This document shows, in pieces, positions 1 to 7,469 of a stretch of DNA of 64,000 nt (position 1 is its first letter; every line of letters begins with the position of its first letter). The translations under genes were made by a program, and so were the position numbers. Origin of the DNA: Demequina sp. NBRC 110053 (GTDB lineage: Bacteria; Actinomycetota; Actinomycetes; Actinomycetales; Demequinaceae). Under the pieces are notes generated by a model. It was not told the origin of the DNA, searched no databases, and worked only from the letters and a program-made list of their open reading frames with translations. Where the stretch lies: positions 1,736,817-1,800,816 of the forward strand of contig NZ_BBRJ01000002.1 of NCBI RefSeq assembly GCF_002090095.1, written 5' to 3'.

Positions 1-1525
1 ATCGGGCCTGCTCCGACCGCAGCGTGATGACGGTCCACGACACCGGCGGGAGCGTGACGGAGGCGGTGCCGTCCTGGATCGTCACCGTCTCGTTCGTGAC
101 GAGTCCCACGCGCTCGGGGTCGTCCTTGGTGTTCCTGGCGTGCACGTCGTCGTCGGCGAGAGTATGCGCCTCGTGCACCGAGACGGCGCCGAGCATGCGC
201 GTGTCGATCTCGAGCGCGGCCTCGGTGGTCTCGCTGCGGTTGACGAGGAAGACCGCCGTACCGCCCGAGGCGCGGTCGTGCGTCGCCACGGCGTCGACCA
301 GCGGCACCTCACCGTGCAGGGCGGTGCTGTAGGTGGGGCACTCGAGGCGGAGCTCGAGCGCCTCGCCGCGGGCCAGTCGTGACGTGACGGCGAACGGGAA
401 GAACGTGGTCTGTCGCCAGGCGTGGGAGCCCGGCTCCGTCATGATCGGGGCGATCACGTTCACCAGCTGGGCGAGGCTCGCCGAGGTCACCCGGTCCGCG
501 TGACGGATCAGCGAGATCAGCAGGTTGCCAAACACCACCGCGTCCATGACGGAGTACGAGTCCTCGAGGATTCGCGGTGCGACGGGCCAGGACTGGGGGT
601 CGGTGATGCGGTCCACCTCGTTGTAGCGCGACTGGTACCACACGTTCCACTCGTCGAACGAGATCTGCATGGTCTTGTCGCTGCCGCGGACGGCCTTGAC
701 GTGATCGGCGGTCGCGACGACGGAGTCGATGAAGCGGTCCATCTCGACCGCCGAGGCCAGGAAGCTGCCGAAGTCATCGCCCTTGGGCTCGTAGTAGGCG
801 TGGCACGAGATGAAGTCGACGTCGTCGTACGTCTCCTCGAGGACCTCCCGCTCCCACGTGCCGAACGTGGGCATCTGTGCGCTCGAGCTGCCGCACGCCA
901 CCAGCTCGAGGTCGGGGTCGATCTGGCGCATCGCGCGCGCCGTCTTGGACGCCAGTCGTCCGTAGTCCTGCGCCGTGCCGTGGCCCAGCTGCCAGGGGCC
1001 GTCCATCTCGTTGCCCAGGCACCACATGCGGATTCCGTGCGGCTGTGCGGTGCCGTTCGCGACACGGGCATCCGCGAGCGTGGTGCCGCCCGCGATGTTC
1101 GCGTACTCGAGGACGTCGAGCGCCTCCTGCACGCCGCGGGTCCCGAGGTTCACGGCGTAGACCAGCTCGGAGCCCACCTTGCGCAGCCACGTGGCGAACT
1201 CGTCGAGACCCACCTCGTTGGTCTCCGTCGAGTGCCAGGCGAGGTCGAGCCGGCGCGGCCTCGCCTCGCGCGGTCCCACCCCGTCCTCCCATCGGTAGCC
1301 GGACACGAAGTTGCCGCCCGGGTAGCGCACCGCCGTCACGCCCAGCTCTCGCACGAGCTCGATCACGTCGGAGCGGAAGCCGTCCTCGTCGGCCGTGGGG
1401 TGGGCCGGCTCGTAGATGCCGTCGTAGATGCCGCGACCGAGGTGCTCGAGGAACGAGCCGAACAGGCGGCGGTCGATCGTGCCGACGGCGAAGTGGGGGT
1501 CAACGGTCAGGTGTGCGCGAATCAT
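1..1525 (-). CDS. abfA: Alpha-L-arabinofuranosidase, GH51 (3' end cut by window edge)
   Basis: Intracellular retaining glycosidase that releases terminal L-arabinose from arabinoxylan or arabino-oligosaccharides. 508 codons are visible from the ATG at 1525 and no stop is reached. GH51 enzymes are about 500 residues, so only a few residues are probably missing. The catalytic (beta/alpha)8 domain carries the acid/base Glu173 in GNEMDG and the nucleophile Glu292 in FDEWN; the C-terminal beta domain follows. No signal peptide is seen, which fits an enzyme acting on imported oligosaccharides. It is the last gene of the importer cluster, 79 bases after the second permease, and may have its own LacI-type site at 1552-1563. 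Confidence 0.93.
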   Translation of the reverse strand, partial: MIRAHLTVDPHFAVGTIDRRLFGSFLEHLGRGIYDGIYEPAHPTADEDGFRSDVIELVRELGVTAVRYPGGNFVSGYRWEDGVGPREARPRRLDLAWHSTETNEVGLDEFATWLRKVGSELVYAVNLGTRGVQEALDVLEYANIAGGTTLADARVANGTAQPHGIRMWCLGNEMDGPWQLGHGTAQDYGRLASKTARAMRQIDPDLELVACGSSSAQMPTFGTWEREVLEETYDDVDFISCHAYYEPKGDDFGSFLASAVEMDRFIDSVVATADHVKAVRGSDKTMQISFDEWNVWYQSRYNEVDRITDPQSWPVAPRILEDSYSVMDAVVFGNLLISLIRHADRVTSASLAQLVNVIAPIMTEPGSHAWRQTTFFPFAVTSRLARGEALELRLECPTYSTALHGEVPLVDAVATHDRASGGTAVFLVNRSETTEAALEIDTRMLGAVSVHEAHTLADDDVHARNTKDDPERVGLVTNETVTIQDGTASVTLPPVSWTVITLRSEQAR

Positions 1526-1551
1526 GGTCCTCAGGTTCCTAGGTGTCGTTG

Positions 1552-1563
1552 GAAAACGTTATC
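1552..1563. promoter_or_regulatory. Possible LacI-type operator before abfA
   Basis: GAAAACGTTATC, two 6-base arms around a central CG with one mismatch, 26 bases upstream of the abfA start. It differs from the TACAACGTTGTA sites elsewhere in the locus, so it may be a weak site, a site for another LacI protein, or chance. Confidence 0.3.
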
Positions 1564-1604
1564 GTCGCCGCGACCCGGCGGCGGCCGGCCCCGTGTCGGC
1601 ATGT

Positions 1605-2516
1605 CTACTTCAGGCTTCCGATCGACAGCCCGCCGCGCCAGTAGCGCTGCAGGCTGAGGAAGGCGATGATCAGCGGGATCACCGAGATGAGCGCTCCCAT
1701 GATGATGATGCTCCACAGGGACGTGCCGCCCGCGTTGTTCGCCGACGCGATGCCCTGCCACTGGCCGATGCCCACGGTCACCGGGTACAGCGTGTTGTCC
1801 GAGAGCATCGCGAGCGGGAGGAAGTAGTTGTTCCACGACGCGACGACCGACAGCAGCAGCACCGTCACCATGGCCGGTCGCAGCAGCGGCAGCGCCACCT
1901 GGAGGAAGGCACGGAACTCGCCCGCCCCATCCACGCGCGCCGCATCGATGAGCTCGTCGGGGACCGCGTCACGCGAGTAGACGTGCATGAGATAGACGCC
2001 GAACGGATTGAGCAGGGTCGGGAGGATCACCGCCCACATGGTGTTGGTGATGCCCAGTTGCGAGAACAGGATGAAGGTGGGGATCACCAGTGCCGTCGGC
2101 GGCACCATCACGGCGCCCAGCAGCACCGCGAAGCTGAACCGGCGGCCCGCGAAGCGATACTTCGCGAACCCGTAGCCGGCGAGCACGGCGAGCGCGGTCG
2201 CACCCACGCCTCCCACGAATGCGTACACGGCGGAGTTGCCGAGCCAGCGCAGGTAGATCCCGTTGTCATAGCTGAAGAGGTCGACGACGTTGCCCACGAA
2301 GTCGATGTCCTCGGCGAACCACAGGGCGTTGCTGCCGCCGAACAGCCCCGAGGCGTTCTTGGAGCTGTTGACGATCACCCACCAGAAGGGGATCAGGAAG
2401 TACACCACGAGGAACGCGAGCAGCACCTGCATGGGGAGGTACGGGTGCGGCTTGCGCTGGGTGGGCGTCGTGGACGCCGTCCGCCCGGGCTGCGAGGTCT
2501 GTGCGGTGGTCGTCAT
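1605..2516 (-). CDS. Sugar ABC transporter permease, MalG type
   Basis: Inner-membrane subunit of a CUT1-type carbohydrate importer, 303 residues. A variable N-terminal tail is followed by six predicted membrane spans starting at LLAFLVVYFLIPFWW. The EAA-loop signature DAARVDGAG, which contacts the ATPase, lies in the second half. Start at the ATG at 2516, whose ATGA overlaps the stop of the MalF-type gene, so the two permeases are translationally coupled. No ATPase gene lies nearby. Actinobacteria often use a shared MsiK-type ATPase, and I infer that here. Arabino- or xylo-oligosaccharides are the likely substrates, from the GH51 neighbour. Confidence 0.93.
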   Translation of the reverse strand: MTTTAQTSQPGRTASTTPTQRKPHPYLPMQVLLAFLVVYFLIPFWWVIVNSSKNASGLFGGSNALWFAEDIDFVGNVVDLFSYDNGIYLRWLGNSAVYAFVGGVGATALAVLAGYGFAKYRFAGRRFSFAVLLGAVMVPPTALVIPTFILFSQLGITNTMWAVILPTLLNPFGVYLMHVYSRDAVPDELIDAARVDGAGEFRAFLQVALPLLRPAMVTVLLLSVVASWNNYFLPLAMLSDNTLYPVTVGIGQWQGIASANNAGGTSLWSIIIMGALISVIPLIIAFLSLQRYWRGGLSIGSLK

Positions 2517-3484
2517 GACAGGAAGCTCCCTCGCTTGCGGGTGACGAACATGAAGATGTAGACGCACACGAACACCACCGCTCCGAGCGCGAACGAGATC
2601 GCCGAGCCGTAGTTGAAGTTCGCCAGGGAGAACGCCTGCTGGTACGCGTACATGTTCGGGGTGAAGTCGGGCCCGATGGTGCCGGCCGCGAGGTACCTGA
2701 GGATCTGCGGCTCGTTGAAGAACTGCAGCGTGCCGATGAGCGCGAAGACGAGGATGAGCACCAGTGCCGGCATGATCAGGGGGATCTTCACGCGCAGGAT
2801 GATCTGCATGGTCGACGCGCCGTCGATGCGGGCGGCCTCGTAGAGCGTGGGATCGATGCCCTGCAGAGCGGCGTAGAGGATGATCATGTAGTAGCCGGCC
2901 CACTGCCACACGACGATGTTCAGCAGGCCAGCGAAGATCAGATCGCGACTGAGGAAGTCCGGCGCCGGTTGGCCGATGAGCCCGAAGACGTCCGTGAGCG
3001 GCCCGAAGTTGCGGCTGTAGAGGAAACCCCACATGAGGGCGCCGATCACGGCAGGGATCGCATACGGCAGGAAGATCAGGAGCCGCGAGGTCCGCATGAA
3101 CCGGTTGGTGAGCGTGTCGAGCATGAGGGCGATCGCGAGTGAGATCACCATCTGGAGGGGGATGAGCACGAGCGAGAACCGAATGACGAACGAGGCGCCT
3201 TCGATGAAGCTCGGGTCGGTGAACGCCTTGACGTAGTTGTCGAAGAGGACGAAGCGCCGTCCGCCGATGAGGGCGTCCCGGTAGAGGCTCAGGTACAGGG
3301 CGTACAGGAGCGGCGCGACGAGGAAGGCGAGGAACACGAGGGCGAAGGGCGCGACGAACAGCCAGCCGGTGAGCTGCCGGCGCAGCGGCTCGCGATGGGT
3401 TCTCGTGCGGGCACGGACGGAGGTCTGGCGAGGAGCGTCGTCGTGAGCGTGCGCTCCGGCGTCCTCGTCGATCGGTGTGGTCAT
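2513..3484 (-). CDS. Sugar ABC transporter permease, MalF type
   Basis: Partner permease of the importer, 323 residues. About 45 hydrophilic residues precede the first membrane span (GWLFVAPFALVFLAFLV). Six spans and the EAA motif EAARIDGASTMQ are visible. I chose the ATG at 3484 over upstream in-frame starts because GGGAG lies six bases before it and the upstream residues look non-coding. It sits about 80 bases downstream of the binding-protein gene and overlaps the next permease by four bases. Confidence 0.92.
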   Translation of the reverse strand: MTTPIDEDAGAHAHDDAPRQTSVRARTRTHREPLRRQLTGWLFVAPFALVFLAFLVAPLLYALYLSLYRDALIGGRRFVLFDNYVKAFTDPSFIEGASFVIRFSLVLIPLQMVISLAIALMLDTLTNRFMRTSRLLIFLPYAIPAVIGALMWGFLYSRNFGPLTDVFGLIGQPAPDFLSRDLIFAGLLNIVVWQWAGYYMIILYAALQGIDPTLYEAARIDGASTMQIILRVKIPLIMPALVLILVFALIGTLQFFNEPQILRYLAAGTIGPDFTPNMYAYQQAFSLANFNYGSAISFALGAVVFVCVYIFMFVTRKRGSFLS

Positions 3485-3563
3485 GGCTGCTCCCATGGTC
3501 GAGGCTGATCGGACGCGCACGGGCCGGCTCGGTGAGGTCCCGAGCCGGCCCATGCGGTGGGGG

Positions 3564-4949
3564 TCACTGGACGGTGAAGCCCTGCTCCTCGGCGTACTGG
3601 ACCACGGTCTCCTGGATCCTGTCCGCCGCCTCCGATCCGGTGATGTCGCCGGCGAGCATGTTCGCCACCTGCTCCGTCATCGCGTCGTAGTAGAACTGGC
3701 CGAACGGGGCGTAGGTGAATCCCGAGTACGCCTGCGCGGCCGGGATGTACACCTCCTTGTTCGCCTGCTGGCCCGCGAAGAACTCCACCTCAAGATCCTC
3801 GAAGGCGGGGTCGTCGAGCGCGTTGTTGTTCAACGGGAAGATGACCTGGTTGGTCCACCCGTCCGTGAGCGACGCCTCGTCGGCGTAGACGCCGAGCGCG
3901 ACCTTCGCCGCGAGCTCAGGGTCGGACGCCTGGCTCGTGACCGAGAACGCGGAGCCTCCCCAGTTGACCTCGACCGGGTTGGCCGGGTCCCACTGCGGCA
4001 GAGGTGCGACCTTGAAGGTGCCCTCGTCCGCGCCCTCGCCCACGCCGGCTCCGGTGAGGTACCCCGGTGCCCACGCGGCTGAGATGTACGTCGCGTAGTC
4101 GCCGTTGACCATTCCGGAGATGTACTCCGGCGTGAACTGGTCCTGCGTGCCCACGAGGCCCTCCTCAGCGAGTCCGGCCCAGTACTCGAGCACGTCCTTG
4201 GACGCCTGGTCGTTCAGCGCGATCCCGATGGTCTCGGGCGAGTCCGGGTCATAGGTGAAGGGCTCCGCCCCCTTCTGGATCTGGAGAGCCATGTTCAGCG
4301 CGGAGACGTTGGCGGCGAAGTCGCCGAACAGGGGGCCGCCAGCGTCGCGAACGGTCCGCGCCGCCTCGGCATACTCGTCCCACGTGGTGGGAGGAGTGAT
4401 GCCGTACTCGTCGAAGATGTCCTCGCGGTAGATCATCGCGAGGGGCCCGCCGTCGACCGGCACCCCGTAGACGCCACCTCGGATGGTCATGTCCTCCCAG
4501 GCGCCCTCGCTGTAGTTCGCCCGCACATCCTCGACCCCAAGGCCGCTGATATCCACGAGCGCCTCCTGGATCTGGAAGGTCGGGATGCGGTCGGCCTCGA
4601 GCATGATGACGTCCGGGGCGCCGGTGCCCGCGGCGATCGCCGTCTGGAACTTGTCGTACTCGTCGCCGCCCTGGCCCACGTTGGTCCAGCAGACCTGGAC
4701 GTCGTCGTGCTGCTCGTTGAAGTTGTCGATGACCAGCTGCATGTTCGGGTACCAGGCCCACATGGTGACGACCGGCAGGTCGGGCTTGGGGATCGTGTTG
4801 GTGCAGGCGGCGTCGCCGCCGCCGTTGCCCTCCGGCTGACCCGCGGAGCCGGACGGCGAGGCTGAGGAGCCGCCGTCTGACGAGCAGGCCGCGAGGGTGG
4901 CCGCGAGCGCGATGGCGGACGCGGCGGCGATGATCGGCTTGGTCTTCAC
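3564..4949 (-). CDS. Sugar ABC transporter solute-binding lipoprotein
   Basis: Extracellular lipid-anchored receptor of the importer, 461 residues, family 1 solute-binding fold. It starts at the GTG at 4949, nine bases after AAGGGA. The signal sequence is VKTKPIIAAASAIALAATLA with lipobox LAAC and lipidated Cys22, then a Ser/Gly-rich linker. Conserved blocks include VTMWAWYPN near the mature start and PLPQWDPANPVEVNWGGSAF late in the protein. First gene of the minus-strand operon (binding protein, MalF, MalG, abfA), divergent from the LacI gene, with an operator in the shared region. An arabinoxylan-derived oligosaccharide ligand is inferred from context. Confidence 0.93.
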   Translation of the reverse strand: MKTKPIIAAASAIALAATLAACSSDGGSSASPSGSAGQPEGNGGGDAACTNTIPKPDLPVVTMWAWYPNMQLVIDNFNEQHDDVQVCWTNVGQGGDEYDKFQTAIAAGTGAPDVIMLEADRIPTFQIQEALVDISGLGVEDVRANYSEGAWEDMTIRGGVYGVPVDGGPLAMIYREDIFDEYGITPPTTWDEYAEAARTVRDAGGPLFGDFAANVSALNMALQIQKGAEPFTYDPDSPETIGIALNDQASKDVLEYWAGLAEEGLVGTQDQFTPEYISGMVNGDYATYISAAWAPGYLTGAGVGEGADEGTFKVAPLPQWDPANPVEVNWGGSAFSVTSQASDPELAAKVALGVYADEASLTDGWTNQVIFPLNNNALDDPAFEDLEVEFFAGQQANKEVYIPAAQAYSGFTYAPFGQFYYDAMTEQVANMLAGDITGSEAADRIQETVVQYAEEQGFTVQ

Positions 4950-5063
4950 TGGTGTCGTTCCCTTCGAGATGCGTCGGACGTCGTTGTCGGTGCATGTCCC
5001 GATCCGCCTGAGGTCGCGACGCCGGCTCCGGTGCCGGGGTCGAGCGCGAGAGAGGCGACTCGG

Positions 5064-5090
5064 TTTACAACGTTGTATATTCTCGTTGTA
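5064..5090. promoter_or_regulatory. LacI-family operator between importer and regulator
   Basis: TTTACAACGTTGTATA at 5064-5079 contains the perfect palindrome TACAACGTTGTA (5066-5077) with the central CG typical of LacI sites. A further half-site CGTTGTA lies at 5084-5090. On the minus strand the AT-rich stretch between them resembles a -10 region, so binding would occlude the importer promoter. The same motif occurs upstream of the esterase gene. Confidence 0.75.
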
Positions 5091-5222
5091 GACGACAGTA
5101 TCGTCGGCGTGGTGGGGGCTGTCAACAGTTCGTTGCGCGATCGTGACGTTCGGTGGGCGACCCGCCGCAGGTAGGGTACGAACACGGCGCTCGCGGAGCG
5201 TGGAAGGCAGAGTGAGGGTGCG

Positions 5223-6290
5223 ATGGGGCCGACGATGCACGACGTGGCGCGTGTGGCTGGCGTGTCCGTGAAGACGGTCTCGAACGTGGTCAACGAGTAC
5301 CAGCACGTGAAGGCGGGAACCAGGTCGCGAGTGCTCGCCGCCATCGACGAGCTCGGCTACCGGCCCAACCTCACCGCGAGGGGCCTGCGCTCAGGCAGGA
5401 CCGGCGTGATCAGGCTCGCCGTCCCCGACATACGCCAGAACTACTTCGCTGAGCTCGCCGATGAGATCATCCGCGCCGCGGACCGACGTGGGCTGGGCGT
5501 GCTCGTCCAGCAGACGGGCGGCGACCGGGAGCGCGAGCTCGAGATCCTCGCTGGCCGGTCGCTGCAGATGACGGACGGACTCCTGTTCAGCCCCGAGCGC
5601 CTGGGGCAGGAGGACCGCGACCTGCTCGACGTGCCCTTTCCGCTGGTCCTGCTGGGCGAGCGGATCTTCGGCGGACCCACCGATCACGTGACGATGCACA
5701 ACATCAGCTCCGCGAGCGCGGCCGTCCAGCATCTCGTGGAGGTGGGTCGCCGGCGGATCGCCGTCCTCGGCGCGCATCCCGACGGGCGCGAGACGCTCCG
5801 CTCGTCAGACCTCCGCGTGCGCGGGTATCGCCAGGCGCTCGACGCCGCCGGCATTCCCTACGACCCCGACCTCGTGCGGGTCACGGCGCCGTGGCATCGG
5901 GAGAACGGCGCCCACGCCATGCGGCTCCTCCTGCGCGCCGGCGTGGAGTTCGACGCGGTCTTCGCGCTCAACGACACGCTCGCTCTCGGAGCGCTGCGCG
6001 CCCTGGGCGAGGCCGGCGTCGCGGTACCGGAGGACGTGGCCGTGATCGGCTTCGACAACATCGACGAGGCGCACTTCGCGGTGCCGTCGCTGTCGAGCGT
6101 GGACCCCGGCCGCGCGAAGATCGCCGGAATCGCCGTCGACCTCCTGGTGGAGCGGATCGAGGAGAAGGGGGAGCGGCGACCTCCGCGACGGATCAAGCCT
6201 GACTTCGGGATCGTGCGTCGCGAGTCGACCGGCTTTCCGCAGCCGCGTGACGTCCGACTGGATGACAGCAGCGGCACCGCGCTGTCGTGA
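5223..6290 (+). CDS. LacI-family transcriptional regulator
   Basis: Probable local sugar-responsive repressor, 355 residues. The N-terminal helix-turn-helix and hinge helix read MHDVARVAGVSVKTVSNVVN. The periplasmic-binding-protein-like effector domain fills the rest (IRLAVPDIRQNYFAELADEI, AVFALNDTLALGALRAL, VIGFDNIDEAHFAVPSLSSV). The ATG at 5223 is used; the ATG at 5235 is an alternative. Divergent from the solute-binding gene, with the palindrome at 5064-5079 between them. A TAGGGT hexamer near 5172 is a candidate -10. It probably controls both the importer and the esterase. Confidence 0.93.
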   Translation: MGPTMHDVARVAGVSVKTVSNVVNEYQHVKAGTRSRVLAAIDELGYRPNLTARGLRSGRTGVIRLAVPDIRQNYFAELADEIIRAADRRGLGVLVQQTGGDRERELEILAGRSLQMTDGLLFSPERLGQEDRDLLDVPFPLVLLGERIFGGPTDHVTMHNISSASAAVQHLVEVGRRRIAVLGAHPDGRETLRSSDLRVRGYRQALDAAGIPYDPDLVRVTAPWHRENGAHAMRLLLRAGVEFDAVFALNDTLALGALRALGEAGVAVPEDVAVIGFDNIDEAHFAVPSLSSVDPGRAKIAGIAVDLLVERIEEKGERRPPRRIKPDFGIVRRESTGFPQPRDVRLDDSSGTALS

Positions 6291-6293
6291 CGG

Positions 6294-7394
6294 TCAGCGA
6301 CCGGCTCGCTCGCCGTCAGGCGCGTCACGTCGTGCCTGCGCCGCCGCCGCGACGCTCGCCTCCCACTTGCGGGCGCGGTACCGCCGCCACGCGATGACGG
6401 CGAAGACGAGCGCGCAGATGATCAGGACGAGGCACAGCTGTGCCCACGGGAGCGTCCACGCGGCGTAGGGGGTCGAGGAGGTCGTGAGGAGCGAGCCGTC
6501 CACCTCATCCTCGCCCACCACGGTCGGGGATGCGGCGATGTCGCCCCAGGCGCGCACGAGCGGCCACGTGGGCACGCTGGCCGTGAGCTCGGCAGTCTGG
6601 CCGGGGAGGACCTCGCGCATCGAGTCATCCACGAGCTGCGGGTCCCCGTCGAAGGGTCCGGACTGGCGCACCGCAAGGTCTGCCCCGACGCGAACATTGC
6701 CGTGATTGGCCACGGTGTACGTGATCTCCACGGTCCCGGGGGCGAAGGGGTTCCAGGAGGGCATCCACGTCGCCTCGACGTTCTCGACCGTCAGGCGAGG
6801 ATCGAGGTCGCCCGCGGCACGCAGATGGACGCGCACCCCCACGCGGGATGCGAACGACACCCCGTTCGCATCCTCGCGACTGAGCTCTGCGACGATCCCA
6901 GCGGGATGGTCGCCCGGGGTGGAGTCCGCAGGCGCTGCGATCTCGACGGGGATCGCCAGTGCGGTCTCTGCGGGAATCTGGACGGTCAGGCCGCCGGGTT
7001 CTCGCGGCTCAGAGTCAGGGACGTCTCCGAAGGAGATCCACGCACCGCCGTCCGAGGGCGCCTCCACGGGCGCGATGAGGTCGAAGTTACCGTCGGCCGT
7101 CACGATGCCGTCGCTGGCGTAGACGTCGTAGGTGGCGGCGTCGGGTCCGTAGTTGGTGACGATCACGGCATCCTGAACGGACGTACCAGGCTCGATGGTG
7201 TGGCGCAGCGAGACCCGCCCGTCCGCCATCCCCTCCGTCGCTGGCGCGATCGCCCACGTCGTCCCGGCCGTGTCGGGGCTTGGCGATGGTGTCGTCGCGC
7301 TCAGTGCAGGAGCTCCAGCGAGCACGATCGCGAGCGCGGCGATGGCGAGCGTGCCAGCGGCCGTGCGGCCGCGAAGTGAGGGGGGCTGTGCCAT
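6294..7394 (-). CDS. DUF916 / WxL-associated surface protein, membrane anchored
   Basis: 366 residues: signal peptide (GTLAIAALAIVLAGAPALSA), an ectodomain resembling the DUF916 peptidoglycan-binding-like domain (VSLRHTIEPGTSVQDAVIVTNY near residue 63), a second beta-rich domain (VEITYTVANHGNVRVG), and one membrane span near residues 315-335 followed by a basic cytoplasmic tail. Related proteins in Firmicutes occur with WxL surface proteins; no WxL partner is seen here. It follows the tandem esterase gene after a 75-base spacer holding a strong hairpin. I infer a role in holding the esterase or polysaccharide at the cell wall; this is not shown by sequence. Confidence 0.7.
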   Translation of the reverse strand: MAQPPSLRGRTAAGTLAIAALAIVLAGAPALSATTPSPSPDTAGTTWAIAPATEGMADGRVSLRHTIEPGTSVQDAVIVTNYGPDAATYDVYASDGIVTADGNFDLIAPVEAPSDGGAWISFGDVPDSEPREPGGLTVQIPAETALAIPVEIAAPADSTPGDHPAGIVAELSREDANGVSFASRVGVRVHLRAAGDLDPRLTVENVEATWMPSWNPFAPGTVEITYTVANHGNVRVGADLAVRQSGPFDGDPQLVDDSMREVLPGQTAELTASVPTWPLVRAWGDIAASPTVVGEDEVDGSLLTTSSTPYAAWTLPWAQLCLVLIICALVFAVIAWRRYRARKWEASVAAAAQARRDAPDGERAGR

Positions 7395-7415
7395 GGTGTC
7401 CGTCCTTCGGGGAGT

Positions 7416-7451
7416 GGTGCGGCCGGCCGGGGCTTCCCGGCCGGCCGCACC
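7416..7451. repeat. 16-bp perfect inverted repeat between esterase and DUF916 genes
   Basis: Arms GGTGCGGCCGGCCGGG (7416-7431) and its exact complement (7436-7451) around a four-base loop. It lies just after the esterase stop and before the DUF916 start. No T-run follows on either strand, so it is more likely an mRNA-stabilising or partially terminating intercistronic hairpin than a classic terminator. Confidence 0.8.
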
Positions 7452-7469
7452 GTCATGCGGAGGTCGACG

